Assembly: GCA_963930655.1 (NCBI GenBank)
Contig: OZ005608.1
Span: forward strand, 13,144,001-13,208,000
Length of the DNA stretch: 64,000 bases
Reading direction: 5' to 3'
From: Myrica gale
Lineage: Eukaryota; Streptophyta; Magnoliopsida; Fagales; Myricaceae
The translations under genes were made by a program, and so were the position numbers. Positions 11,950 to 23,195 of the stretch are shown here, piece by piece. The notes beneath the pieces were generated by a model, which did no database searches, was not told the origin of the DNA, and saw only the letters and a program-made list of their open reading frames with translations. Position 1 is the stretch's first letter. Every line of letters begins with the position of its first letter.

Positions 11950-12641
11950 CATAAATAGCTTATGGTCCCTTCATGTGCAACCTGTCTGAGAAGGCCAATG
12001 CATTGATTGTATGGATCAAATAAAAAGTTACCTCTAGACTCCCCAACATAACCATCGATCGGATTTTTTGTGTGCAAATCCAGTCCTTGAGGATATCATT
12101 TCATCTCACTGCAGCATCATCGAAACAATGAAGGGCAGTCTGCACTTCATCCTACATCACTGGTTTGTTTCGTTTCCCACGCCGCACACTAGATGAATTT
12201 TCACTATCACATTTTCACGACCCCGACCGCATGGGGTAGGATAAGAGTTGCATTGTTTGCAGTTGTGGCTAACCTGACTGCATGGCAGAGGAGAAGGGAT
12301 GTGTAGTTTGCAACTCTGGTTGCTGGGCTGACTGATTGCCATCGGAGAAGGGATGTATAGTCTGCAACTCTAGTTGCTAGGCTGACTGGTGGCCATATGA
12401 GCACTATGTAGGATGCAGCTCTGGTTGTTGGGCTTGGAGGGACAACCAATGGCGTATAATTAAGATTAATTCTCTCCATCTCCTCATCTAACGCACGTTC
12501 TTCAATAGTATCAGGAGGACTTATAGTGCAAGCGTGGTGTAAATGACCTTTTGTCATGCTCCTACCAAACACAAGGCTCATCATTTCATAGTGTGCAAGT
12601 CCCTTATTATGAAATAGCTTCACATTAGGGTGAGTCTTCAC
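11950..12641 (-). pseudogene. Myb/SANT-like (Harbinger-associated type) pseudogene
   Basis: Minus-strand coding begins at 12,641 with KTHPNVKLFHNKGLAHYE, then MMSLVFGRSMTKG. This is the linker that follows the Myb/SANT-like DNA-binding domain in proteins related to those of PIF/Harbinger elements. A low-complexity middle with three near-identical units (THR/AT, 'RVADYTSLL') fills 12,250-12,470. Past the ORF, in another frame, remains of the C-terminal helical region are readable (about 12,150-11,950, with stops). The N-terminal DNA-binding exon is missing. A dead fragment. Confidence 0.5.
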
Positions 12642-12879
12642 AAAAGCATATTTCTATTAGCTTTTACTCGCAGAAATCAAGCCATATAAAATTACTCTCA
12701 ATTTATAAATAGATTCCAGAGATGCCTTACCGTGAGATAGTTTTACCACTCTCTCTCTGATCCTTGCACCGTATTCAATACTGGATCCCAACTAAAACAT
12801 TTCTCATGATGAGAAGTTCATAGAACTCTCTGTTCGTTGTCTTCATGCGCTTGTAGTTGTCCTTGCATTAACTTCATGC

Positions 12880-13852
12880 GCTTGTAGTCGACAATGGTGT
12901 CGACACATTGCACTAACTCCCGAATGGTGAAAACATGGTGTCGACACATATGTGACATGGTGTAGACACATTGCACTAACTTCCGATTACTCACTTTTTG
13001 CTCATTTTTCTATGTGTCAGCACTTACTATTTAATGTGTCAGCACATCTCACGAAATTGAGGATTTTCCTGAAAGCAATCAGACACATTTATTTCCTCCT
13101 TAATACACGGGCAACTTTCCAACGGCTTCCTCACCTAACCCGTCGACCGTTGAAGAAGTTTTGGGGTTTAAATGCAAGACTGGTAGCTGAAGACAATAAC
13201 TCTCTCTCACCGACTTGCACGATATTAACAATAACTCCACAACCTAACTTTTGAGAAAAGAGAGATAGCAAGAGAAGAGTAAAAGTTCCGCACTCCTTGA
13301 GAAGGCCTGCTATTTTCCATCTTCATACCTTTCGAGTCTTCTACATTGTACAACCACTCTCTCTCTCCTACTCGTGTGCCACTCACTTGTAAATTCGGCT
13401 TTAAGAGCTAATACTTCAGTTTTCCCTTGTACCCACTTCATTTAAAGCTTGAGAGTGTTGGGTAAACACTGGGTCCTACTTGTGAGAGTAGAAGAAATCC
13501 TCTAGGTTGTGAGGATTTGGGAAAGTTTAAGCGTGAGCTTTAAAAACGCTTTGTAACGGTTCCTTAGCACCCCGGAAGCTAAGGTGTACTTGCTATTCGA
13601 TTATAGTAAGGGAAGCCCAAGGAAGTCTATAGCCTTGGGGGTGGACGTAGGCAAGGATTGCCCGAACCACCTAAAAATACGGTGTTATCTCTCTATCTCT
13701 TTATCTCCTTAATTTTGCAAATATTGTTGTTCATTAGTCTTTTGCCTTATCTTTTGTATGTGCTTAAAGTCTCTTTGAAATCGTATAAATTTTTGGAACC
13801 CAATTCACCCCCCCTCTTGGGTTGCTCTTGAACTTTCACTTTCCATGAATCA
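12880..13852 (+). mobile_element. SIRE-like Ty1/copia LTR, R-U5 part
   Basis: The left part has repeated 'ggtgtcgacacattgcact' words matching the copia remnant at 1-6 kb. The right part contains the motif order typical of SIRE-like copia LTRs: 'gtgttgggtaaacact', 'gaggatttggg', 'gggggtggacgtaggcaa', 'ttgcccgaaccacc', and an end near 'caattcaccccccctcttgg'. The family is recognised by pattern. The U3 start and the rest of the element are not visible. Confidence 0.65.
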
Positions 13853-13857
13853 AAATC

Positions 13858-14462
13858 AATGAAGATGTCTCTTCGAATGTATTATCTCGGACGTCAGTCT
13901 AGTCCAAAGGAGTAAGGCAACCTCGGAGGACCTCGATCCCCAAGCGCATCCACGAAGATTTCTCTTCGAATGTATTATCTCGGACATCAGTCCAGTCCAA
14001 AGGAGTAAGGCGACCTCGGAGTACCTCGATCCCCAGGCGCATCCACGAAGATTTCTCTTCGAATGAATTATTTCGGACATCAGTCCAGTCCAAAGGAGTA
14101 AGGCGACATCGGAGTACCTCGATCCCTAGGCGCATCCACGAAGATTTCTCTTCGAATGAATTATTTCGGACATCAGTCCAGTCCAAAGGAGTAAGGCGAC
14201 CTCGGAGGACCTCGATCCCCAGGCGCATCCACGAAGATTTCTCTTCGAATGAATTATTTCGGACATCAATCCAGTTCAAAGGAGTAAGGCGACCTCGGAG
14301 GACCTCGATCCCCAGGCACATCCACAAGAGTAAGGCAACCTCGGAAGACCACGATCCCCAGACGCATCCACAAGAGTAAGGCGACCTCGGAGGACCTCGA
14401 TCCCCAGGCGCATCCAAAAGAGTAAGGCGACCTTGGAGGACCTTGATCCCCAAGCGCATCAT
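13858..14462 (-). repeat. 93-bp tandem repeat encoding a 31-residue unit
   Basis: Five 93-bp units start near 13,861, 13,953, 14,046, 14,139 and 14,232. Three ~46-bp half units follow (about 14,325-14,460). Because 93 is divisible by three, the minus strand is open throughout (14,462 to 13,899) with the repeated unit MRLGIEVLRGRLTPLDW then TDVRNNSFEEKSSW. It lies downstream of the antisense gene at 14.9-17.2 kb. Tandem arrays near the 3' end are common in Tat-lineage Ty3/gypsy elements. Translation is not supported by anything else. Confidence 0.75.
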
Positions 14463-14947
14463 TATAAGTGCGAGACAATCTCTGAAGGACCTCTGCCCCC
14501 TACTGCTTTCACAGGCTCAAGAAGCGACGTTAATTTTGTTTGCAAATCAGAACTACGGTTCACAATCTTTACAATTATTTTCACAGGCTCAGGAAGCGGT
14601 GTTAATTATGCTCACAACTCAGGACTGAAGTTCCCAGGGATAGAACCGAAAGGTCTCGCATTCAATCAAGAGCAAAGAAACGAGAACAAGTCACCAGCTA
14701 ACCAACATACAGAAAAACGAAGCAAAGGTACGATAAAAAAAATATGAGTACGTTATTACAAATCTCTATCATTATTACAAGTCTGCATCTTCCGCGAGAA
14801 GAAGAGAAACTCCGCGATTCTCCAACATCTCCACAAGTTTGTCATAAATTTCTTGAGAACCCCCCACCTTATGCACCTGGAAGCGACTCCCTTCAGAAAG
14901 ACGAGCCGCCTCGAGTACCCCCAAAGCCACGCTGATGCACCTGCGCG
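14463..14947. other. No gene seen; short direct repeat
   Basis: Contains two copies of 'ttcacaggctca(a/g)gaagcg' (about 14,508 and 14,580). Otherwise featureless spacer between the tandem array and the antisense gene. Confidence 0.4.
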
Positions 14948-17247
14948 CTAGTACTGCTGGGTCACCAGGAAAATTAGGCGTCGCCGACAGCTCGGTAACA
15001 AGAAGGAAAGACTCATACGAGATTCTTCCAAATCCTTCTGCTTAAGAGCGAAGGCAACGGAAGCCTCACGCATGGCCCTACGAAGATCCGTTATCTCGGC
15101 CTGCAATGACTCATCCCTCTCCGAGGAAGATGAACAAAATTCACTCAAACGTTGCAACAAACCCGCCTTCTCCTGAGACAGATGCAACTCGAAATCTAGT
15201 CTCCCCAGTTCAAGAGCATTGACTGTACGTCTCAGCTCAGCGATGGTAGCGTCCCCGGAAGTGATTTCTCGCTCCAAATCTGCCACCCTATCACCGACCG
15301 TTTGAACTTGGGAATGGGCACCTCGGGCTATGATACGCAACTCCATAACCGACTTCCGTTGGGACTCCAGCTCGCTTTTAAGCTCTGCTAGCCTAACGCG
15401 CGCATCTTCCAATTCCTCATCTTGCCTTAACTCAGTGGCATCAAGGGCGGCAATCATAGACACGCAATGAGACAAAATGCGCGTGATCCTATCAACTTTA
15501 ACATGTCGGGGAGCGTTCAAACCTTCCTCCATCATCTCCTCAATAAGAAGAAGCTGAGCATACGGTCTTGAACGCCAAGCAGGCGGGGCCAGAGGCTCCA
15601 AGACAAACCCTTCAACATCCTCTGTAGACGGGGAACCAGCGGCCCCCTCCTCGCCCCTCAGTAAGAGAGAAGGACGGACCAAGGAGTCGCCAGCAACTCC
15701 AACAGCCAACGCGTCAACCCATCCTGCCGGTCCGCGCGCAGGAAGGTTAGAACTACTAGCAGCAAGCACCCCATGCCCATGCTCCGAGGGTCGCTCTTGA
15801 AAGGGCTCAGAAACCAAGGGAGAAATAGGGACCAAAGCCTCCAAAGGCGGGACCATACTACTCCGCATCTCAGGATTCTCTCCAACTCCGAGCAAATCCG
15901 ATCCTTCAGAAGAAGCGGAATCGGACAACATAATCATCTGTTTGAGATCCAGAGAAGCCACAAGTCTGTCCCTTTCATCGGCACCTGGACGATACGCTGT
16001 CAAAACCCAAGGCGAATTAAAGGTATGTCTTGTAATGTGATTGATTACCCTATAAAACGAAAGCTCATCTTGTGCAGAAGAAGCCGTCAGAGAAATACTG
16101 AATGAGGGAGTCCCAATTTCTCGGATCTCCTTCACCAAAGGAACCGATACCTCGGCATGCGTCCCAGAGGCGGAGCCGAAGGCTTGATTGGTATCCTCGG
16201 AACCTACAACCAGACAACAGTGGAATGACAACAGTAAACAACCAATAAACTACACAAACATCCTTCTAGGGGAACACATACCGCTGCTTGCCCTACGCTT
16301 GGAAGAAGCGCGGGCTAGAGAAGTTCTCTCCTAGAAGAAGGCCTCTGAGAAGAACCCTCCACCTCTCGAGAATATTTTCGCTTAGCGGAAACAATCACAG
16401 AGGGACGCCAAGGGGACTCCTGTTGCAAACCTTCACGAGAAAGTCTTTCATGAGCAATCCTCTCAGGCTGGGGGCAAGGGTTTACTCTGGACGAGGGCTC
16501 AAACGTTGTATACCATAACCAGCCCTCGTTCTCCTTACAAACCAGAGCGTTCCAATCCACGGAACCCACCTCCACAATGGCGTCCACATGGGCCTGCTCC
16601 GCTAAGGGAAGACATGTTATATCCTTTCTGTAATGCTTTGGGACATACCCAAAAACCCAACACATGGAAGACTCGCTCTGACGATCCGCCCCTGGAAAGC
16701 GCTCCCATCCAACGCCAGAAATGAAGAAATACCGGTCATGCCAACCTTTGTTGGTATCCGGGTAAGAAGCAATTGATGACACCCCCTGATTACGGGGACG
16801 AAAGTACCAAAACTTGTCGACTTGGGTCGAACAGATAGGTGTATAAAACCACAGAAATTCCTTCAATGTAAGTTGGTTTTCGAGCCCAAGATACATCGGC
16901 CACAAGACGACACAACTCACTAACACCCTCCAAGCGTTTGGGACTATCTGAGTCGGACACAGATGTAAAGATCTCAAAATCTTTCGAACGCTTAGAGGAA
17001 AAGGAAACCTTACCCCAGATCTCAGAGGGGCCTCGAAGAAGAACATCTCTCTTTTTGCACCCCTGGTATAAGGTGTCTCATTGGCAACATGGAGGCGAAA
17101 GCGGGTCTCTCTAGGGAAGCGGTACTCGTCGTGAAACACTCCAAAATCAGCCTCCACCATCTGGCTAGGGCCCCAGTGGCCTTCGCCCCATTCTGGCACC
17201 TTAGAAACCCTGGTGTCACCGCTGGAAGGACCTCCCACATTGGCCAT
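14948..17247 (-). pseudogene. Antisense retroelement gene: Transposase_28-like domain plus coiled coil
   Basis: A two-exon minus-strand gene. I place the start at 17,247 (MANVGGPSSGDTR), because the open frame upstream of it is hydrophobic and unlike the rest. Exon 1 (to about 16,282) contains FPFPLSVRKILRSLHLCPTQ, then NAWRVLVSCVVLWPMYLGL and KFWYFRPRNQG. This is the pattern of the 'putative gypsy type transposon' domain (Transposase_28). An intron of about 78 bp (16,204-16,281) has GTATGT and GTTGTAG ends. Exon 2 is acidic/Ser-rich, then a long coiled coil (about 15,480-15,000) ending at 14,948. The exons are in different frames: a one-base shift near 16,315-16,325 ends exon 1 at RELL-stop, while the next frame reads a basic stretch up to the donor. 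Such antisense extra genes are known in Tat-lineage elements. The function is unknown. Confidence 0.7.
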
Positions 17248-17394
17248 CGTATGGAAGCAGATAAGCAAACAAATGACTACGCTCAAAGGGTGGAGGACGA
17301 AGAATCTAGAAGAATTCGAGAAATGACGAGAATAAGGAGAGATAGCCCTAAAAAGGAATACACAATGACCAATGGGCCCCTCAACCGAAAACAC

Positions 17395-17785
17395 ACCGTT
17401 TCGAGGAAATCCCGAGAAATCCTAGAACGATGTCAGATAAACCTGAAACCGAACAGTCTTAAAAAATGGTGGTTATTTAGAGAGTGGAGCGACATCCGGA
17501 TATGAGAAGCAACTCGTCAGGAGATTCTGTAACTCCCAAGGCGGTTCCCACCAAGCCACAATCACTTGGGCATAAAATTACTACACTGACTGTCATCGTG
17601 GAAGGTAGATGAAGCGTTACTCAGGAAACCCTATGGGTATCAAAATAATTTCATGCACTTCCAGGGCCACGACCGAGCGAATACGTTGGCCACAACGTCT
17701 ATAAAAGACTACGCAAACACTTCAACGATGAAAAGAGAATAAAAAAGACAACAAAGGAGAAGGCCAGCATCAAACCTCAGCAACC
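17395..17785. promoter_or_regulatory. Intergenic promoter between the antisense gene and F-box gene 1
   Basis: A spacer with divergent genes on both sides. On plus, TATAAAA at 17,700-17,706 lies about 80 bp before the F-box ATG and is followed by an A-rich leader. No canonical TATA box was found for the minus-strand gene. Promoter function is inferred from position and the TATA box only. Confidence 0.4.
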
Positions 17786-18410
17786 ATGACGGAAGATGAC
17801 CATTCCCCGCGCCTTCCCCTCGATGTTCTCACCATCATCGCCAGCTACGTTGCAAAGCGCGACATCAATGACTGGAAGCAGTTCAAACTGGCTTCCCGAG
17901 AGTTTAGCCATGCGGCCTCCAACAAGTTATCCTTCAGGAGGATGAATCTGGAGGACTACTCCACACCCTGGACATCAACTCTCACTTGGCACAAGGTCAG
18001 ACAAATTTGCTGAAAGGTACGTAATCCTCATGAAGTTTTTGTGGAAGCAGTGCGACAGCTTCGAGAAGAGGGAGTAACTCTTGAAGCCATCAATAAATTG
18101 AGGACATCGGCCTCAGAAGGGAACAAGTCAGCACGCGTTTTCTTGGCACTACTCCTCAGACAAAGAGGCCTTTCAAACGCAAGCCCGAGATATGATCTGG
18201 GCTCTGCGGACTCAACTTGGAAAGAGAGAAATGAGGGCACTGCTGAGCACCGCACAAGGGTGGTTGACGTATCACATCCGGGATGGCGGGCTAAGTTTTC
18301 TCGTGGAAAAGTATGCCCTCTGCCCGGATGGCCACGACCCTCCTTTCATGGCAGACCGTGGAAGAAAGGGCCAAAAGAAGGACCTCTGCAAAACATTCTA
18401 CGAAAATTGA
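17786..18410 (+). pseudogene. Retroelement-linked F-box gene 1 (At2g35280-like), broken
   Basis: The N-terminus is an F-box: RLPLDVLTIIASYVAKRD, then FKLASREFSHAASNKLSFRR. It is followed by a helical segment (EVFVEAVRQLREEG, then LRTSASEGNKSARVFLALLL) resembling the Sel1/TPR-like part of At2g35280-type F-box proteins. The C-terminal part (ARDMIWALRTQLGKREMRAL, ending LCKTFYEN) lies in another frame. Two lesions are seen: TGA at codon 76 (18,011-18,013) and a frameshift near 18,170-18,185. The same domain order in F-box gene 2 confirms that both pieces belong together. The start is supported by a TATA box 80 bp upstream. F-box proteins bind SKP1 and supply substrate specificity to SCF ubiquitin ligases. 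The target is unknown. Confidence 0.7.
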
Positions 18411-18540
18411 GTGTTCAAATACCTCCACAAGCACTTGTCCAAACGATGACATGATCTCAGTATTTTGTACCCTTTCCAAATTAATGAAAACAACTTTTAT
18501 TCTGTAAAGGTTCTTTTTATTCTTTGTGATTGTGGCGTGA

Positions 18541-18727
18541 ACAACATACCAACCATATCAATTGGTTACAACATGATGTTACCGAGAACAACGCACTAAC
18601 CAGATCAATTCGTTAAATGTGACGTCGCCGATGAACAACATACCAACCAGATCAATTGGTTACAACATGATGTTACCGAGAACAACACACTAACCAGATC
18701 AATTGGTTACAACGTGACGTTGCCAAG
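18541..18727. repeat. Four ~47-bp tandem repeats
   Basis: Units start near 18,541, 18,588, 18,634 and 18,681. Each reads 'aacaacataccaaccagat', then 'caattggttacaacatgatg', with alternating sub-types (ataccaacc/cactaacc). The array lies in the spacer after F-box gene 1. Confidence 0.8.
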
Positions 18728-19400
18728 GAGACAACCTTGCCAAAAAGAGCCAATATCAACATGACATACGTCGAAAACGGGAGTCATACTCGATTCAACT
18801 ATTCAACATGGAGGCTGAAATGACGTATCCCTCCCCAAGCCGTCGGATGACCCGAAGGCTGCCATCATATATGCGAACTGTTCGGGACATGATGAAGTGA
18901 TGCATATCAGCCCAGATAAATCCTCAGAAGGTCATGCGTTGTACGAACAACCCAGAGCGGTAGGTATTAAAGCTGCAACACTCAAGGAGACGCACTGTCC
19001 CAGACATAGCGAAAATGATATGCCCGATACGCAACACCTAAGGGCGAACCAAAAGGAACCACGTGTCGCTACAAACGACAATCAGCCGAACCACCAAATG
19101 CCAGAAACAGCTGCATTAAATGCAACGTGCCACTCAAGACACGTGGAGAAGGTTACCCAATATCATATGTAGAGGCTTGAGCGGCCACGTGTCACAGCAA
19201 GCGAAAAAAGAGTGAAACATGGGCAGCCCAACGTACGAAATCCCAAGTACGTGCTAGTTGAACGAGCGCTAGGAACCGAACAGTATTCCCCAAATAATTT
19301 CCCTAAAGGATAATTGTCAGTCAAATACAAGCATAAAAGGAGAGGCATTATCAGCCAAAAAAGGAAGAAATGACGCCACACAAAGCAACATAGAGAAAAT
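18728..19400 (+). promoter_or_regulatory. Spacer upstream of F-box gene 2 with ACGTG motifs and TATA-like box
   Basis: Several ACGTG-type cores (for example 'ccacgtgtcgc' about 19,060, 'acacgtgg' about 19,140, 'gccacgtgtc' about 19,184) precede CATAAAAG at 19,332, about 69 bp upstream of the F-box 2 ATG. Regulatory function is inferred from motif and spacing only. Confidence 0.35.
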
Positions 19401-20141
19401 ATGTCGACGTCGGAATGAAATTTTAGAACCCTGCCTGAAGAAATATGGACCGAGGTGATAAGCAGTGTCATACGCGACAACCCACAGGAATGGCGAAATC
19501 TTTGTCTATTATCCTGAAAATTCCACAAAGCCGCTCATGGACCGACAGTGTATCAAAGGCTGAGAATTGAAAACATACGACCCCCATATCCTCTGACGGA
19601 AAAATGGAGAATCCTTCGCAACAAATACTACTCTAACAGGAACCTGCACGAGCTTTTCATCCGAGGTATCAGAAAAATGTGCTGGACTTCCACGATCAAT
19701 GAAGGGTTGGAGGAAGTCCGCACCTTAGCCAAAGAAGGAAATCCGAAAGCCAAATATCTACTCGCCTTGGCCTACCACCACCAAGGGGGAAACGCGAGGC
19801 AGGACGTTGTGGATCTGATTACAAAACTACAACAAAAGTTAAATGTCGAACAGATGGAGACCGTGAGAAACACCATCTTAGACTGGGCAATAACCAGATA
19901 CGGTCGGACTAATGGGCATCGGTATAGACTGGGAGACAGACTGAAGTGCCCGAAGGAACATCCCTGCCATATCCCATCGGCAGCCGAGATCCCAGCATCA
20001 TTTCCAGAATGGTGGATTGCCTATCGCGAATACCTCTGCAATACTTGCTATGCAAACAAAGAATTTCGATATAGTGAAATATATTTAGGTTTTACAGGGA
20101 GTGTAATCAAGTGGATGATTCCCCCGTGGACCGAGATGTAA
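19401..20141 (+). pseudogene. Retroelement-linked F-box gene 2, two in-frame stops
   Basis: The frame 19,401-20,141 (246 codons plus TAA) encodes an F-box (LPEEIWTEVISSVIRDNPQE, then KFHKAAHGPTVYQRLR). A helical Sel1/TPR-like block follows (EGLEEVRTLAKEGNPKAKYL, then LALAYHHQGG). The Cys/His-containing tail has KCPKEHPCHIPS, then EWWIAYREYLCNTCY. It is collinear with F-box gene 1 but well diverged. In-frame TGA codons interrupt it at codon 6 (19,416) and codon 39 (19,515), the second inside the F-box. From 19,548 the frame is open for 197 codons. The long open remainder suggests fairly recent inactivation, or a master copy that is intact elsewhere. Confidence 0.7.
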
Positions 20142-20545
20142 TCACTAATAAGAATTCAGTTTCTGCTATACATTTAGCTTCACCGCCCTTGTACCTCGGC
20201 CTCCGAAGCATGACAAACATTCTCAACCGAATCCCCACCGTGAATCCGCTCGAGAATGAGGGAACTCTGATGATATCAATTTGGGCCGGCAAAGGTGATT
20301 CCATCTCTCCGAAATCCACAGGCTACACTCAAGCCCATCATGCATGTCGATCTAGGAATGTAGATCATCAGACGTCCTCTGAACGGTTGTTCAAACAACC
20401 CCTTACAACTGCCAACTCCAGGAAACCTCGATCCCGAAGGTGGGAAAGAACGACCTCTGCTCAGACGTGTAATAACTGTCAAACAGCACATGATCACACG
20501 AGGAGAATTCCCGCCATAATGATAAGCGAGAAAATGTGGAAGAAA
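20142..20545. other. LTR U3-like DNA, no gene
   Basis: Lies between F-box 2 and the LTR TATA box. Short reading frames on both strands show no family resemblance. Probably U3; the LTR start could not be fixed. Confidence 0.35.
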
Positions 20546-20835
20546 GGCTATAAAAGCAGGAGAACGATAGAAAAGGTACGCAAGCTATTACAACTCTGGA
20601 ACAGTAAAAAGCTCGCATAACACCTCCACGTAAGAGACTGACTTGGGCATCGGAGGCTAGTAACCTTGGTGTCTGAGGCTATTCCCGTGATTTTGCAGGA
20701 AAGATACGCGAAGATCGAAGCTCCTCTACTCAGACGTGTTGACCATAAACCAACTGATTCATCAGGTTGAGAAGGTGATATCAAGCTGGATTCTTGCTTC
20801 CTATGTTGTTCATTCCACGTTTAAAGCTGCATGGA
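20546..20835 (+). mobile_element. Tat-like Ty3/gypsy LTR promoter and R-U5
   Basis: TATAAAA at 20,549-20,555 is followed by a transcript-leader-like stretch. Then come 'gactgacttgggcatcgg', 'aggctag' and 'gattttgcagg' (about 20,636-20,700). This word order is typical of U5 in Tat/Ogre-type LTRs. No gag-pol lies to the right, so it is probably the 3' LTR of the element holding the F-box and antisense genes. The exact end is uncertain (around 20,763-20,835). Confidence 0.5.
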
Positions 20836-20939
20836 CGTGTTTTAAAGAGTTCTTCATAGATGAAATGGAACCCAATCTATAGTTGTTTCATTTCCCAATG
20901 GTAGCGGATAGGAATTTTGTGATGAACCAAGGCTTTTGT

Positions 20940-21415
20940 ACGTACGTGAGCAATTGCCCTATGTCCCATTTGGGACTTGGGCAATATTATATTCAAATAA
21001 TATCAAATTTGAATTGTATTTATAATTGTATAAATTATATTGTATTTTTTATAAATACAATTATATATTATTAGTATAGTGTTATTAAGTGTTAATATAT
21101 TGTAAATTTTTTGAATTGTATTATTAATTATAATAATTATGTTCATATATTCAAATATATATAATAAATATAAATATATATTTATAATATAAATAATTTT
21201 AGTTTATTTAATTAATATTTTATTTTATTTTAAATTATGAAATATAAGTATAAGATAACTCGCCTACGCGCCTGAGCTCACATGGGGAGCGCACGACTGC
21301 CCTCTGTCCCCTTTAGGACTTGGGCAACTAGCTTGCCCGCGCAGGAGCTCGCGTGAGGAGCAAGCGAATGCCCACTGTCCCATTTTGGGACTTCAGCAAC
21401 TGGCTCGCCTGTGCA
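20940..21415. repeat. GC-rich ~76-bp repeats around an AT-rich block
   Basis: Two adjacent units (about 21,258-21,333 and 21,334-21,411) share 'gcgcaggagctc', 'gtgaggagca' and 'tgggacttgggcaact'. A partial copy lies at 20,945-20,990 ('tgtcccatttgggacttggg'). Between them, 20,990-21,245 is nearly pure A/T. Origin unknown. Confidence 0.6.
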
Positions 21416-23195
21416 AACGCCAATTTCTACGTAATTTTTTGTTTTCAATCTGGACTGATGTATGAAGTGAGGTCCTATAAAACCAAATTCTATCTATTGT
21501 GAATGCATCATATATCAAAAAAACTTTGGCAAAAGTACATAAATAATTTATATATATCTAAATCTAATTTCGTATATTTCATTATGCAGTATTTGCAAAG
21601 TTGCAATAATAATAAATGAATTAGAAGCATATTCATAGTTCTATTATGAATATATAGCGTCTGATGCAATCGTACGTCGTTGCGGTCAATTAAACTATAT
21701 TGCGAAAATAATTATCATGTAACATAGGCTCGTAAATGCAACAATAGAGTTCAAAATTATTTCACTTTGTTAGTTTTCCGTCAACTTTATGAAAATATAT
21801 TTTTTATCATTGGTAGTACATTACAATGGAGTGTATTCACTTGTTTGCTTGCTTTTTAAACGGGGTTTTCGAAATTTACTTATACTCGTATATTATGGTT
21901 TTTTACATTGGGAAGAGTTGGATGAAGTCTCGAACCTCATTTTTAACCTATAAGCATGAGGAACGACTCCCAACTCGAAAAGAGACGGTAACTAGAAATT
22001 AATTGTGTTATGTCATAACTTATGAATGGTAATAACAAACTCGCAAAGCAAAGCCATCGTAGACGTTAATTGCAACATGACATAACGTAGGTAATATTAA
22101 TAACATACTCCTAGTCAAATAGTCCATTATTTCACCTGGCAGGAACATAAGAATGCATAGCCACAATTGTTGCAATAAGGGACGGTTATGACAACTAACA
22201 TAAACTCCCTCGAAACCATTGTGTCAACACTAGAGTAAGGTAAGAACTCAAAGTCTAGGATAGTCGCAGTAAGGGACTAGTATGACAACTAACATATCCA
22301 ATAATCTAAATGAAAATGACAAATTCAAACCTAGATTCAAAGAGAATATAACCAAGCCTTACGATGTGCATCGATCATGATCGAGAATGCCTTCTGTGCG
22401 AAAAGATTTTCAAGCTCCTTGCACCCCTTCAAGAACACGTTGTGCTCATCTTCTCACAGAATTTTCTACATTATGAGAAGGCACTTTGTATAAAAGGTCA
22501 TTTTGCATCAGAGGATGGCGCTGGGTATTAAAGAGGCAGATGGAGAAGATGACCACGAAATAAATAAGCATTTAAGTTGGCAGTCATGGACAACAGGGCA
22601 GTGAGAGTGAAACAGGGAAAGACAGTTCGAATCGCTTCCTGTTGAAGAGTGCACAGTCGTTTTGGACACCTAAAGATATTTCTCTTTGATTACCTAAAAA
22701 ATGGTCAGAGAGAGGAGTTCAATGCACGAATTTTGTTTGGGTAGCAGGTAGACGTTGAAAAACTTTTTGTGAAGGTTGAAGCCAATTGGCATGTGACACG
22801 TGAGTGTGTCGCGGTAACCTTGAACCAAGCCAAACGTTGGTTCTGGTTATTGGTTCAACTCCTGATTTGAACCCCAAAACCAAAATTTGAACCCACAACC
22901 AAACAAGCCCTAAATAGTTAAGTCTACAAGGCCTCACAAGGCCCTAATAGTAATATTCTTATAATCCCTTGATAGATAGTTTCGTTGAAAGTATTCATCT
23001 GTCAAGGTGAAAGGGGTTACAATTCTCAGATCCTTTAGGCACCCCATGGAATCCGTGACACTCTATTTTCTTTATTTCAAAAATAATTTAATATTTATAA
23101 AGAAAAAATACTTGATATTTGAAAATTTGAAGCAGCCCCAACGTTGAATTTTCGTATCTCTTACTCTTGGCATTTTCAGGTTGGGCCAACCTCTC
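21416..23195. other. Intergenic DNA, no gene recognised
   Basis: Two copies of 'aaggga(cgg/cta)', each followed by 'tatgacaactaacat', lie near 22,176 and 22,272. A segment at about 22,717-22,920 ends 'aaccaaacaagccctaaata', like a DNA-transposon end, without a clear partner. Nothing else was found. Confidence 0.35.

Noticed and set aside
15773..16105. Plus-strand ORFs within 15.7-17.5 kb
   Set aside because: They are shadows of the antisense Transposase_28-like gene.
20985..21245. Replication origin or scaffold-attachment region in the A/T block
   Set aside because: Composition alone is not evidence; no specific motif was seen.
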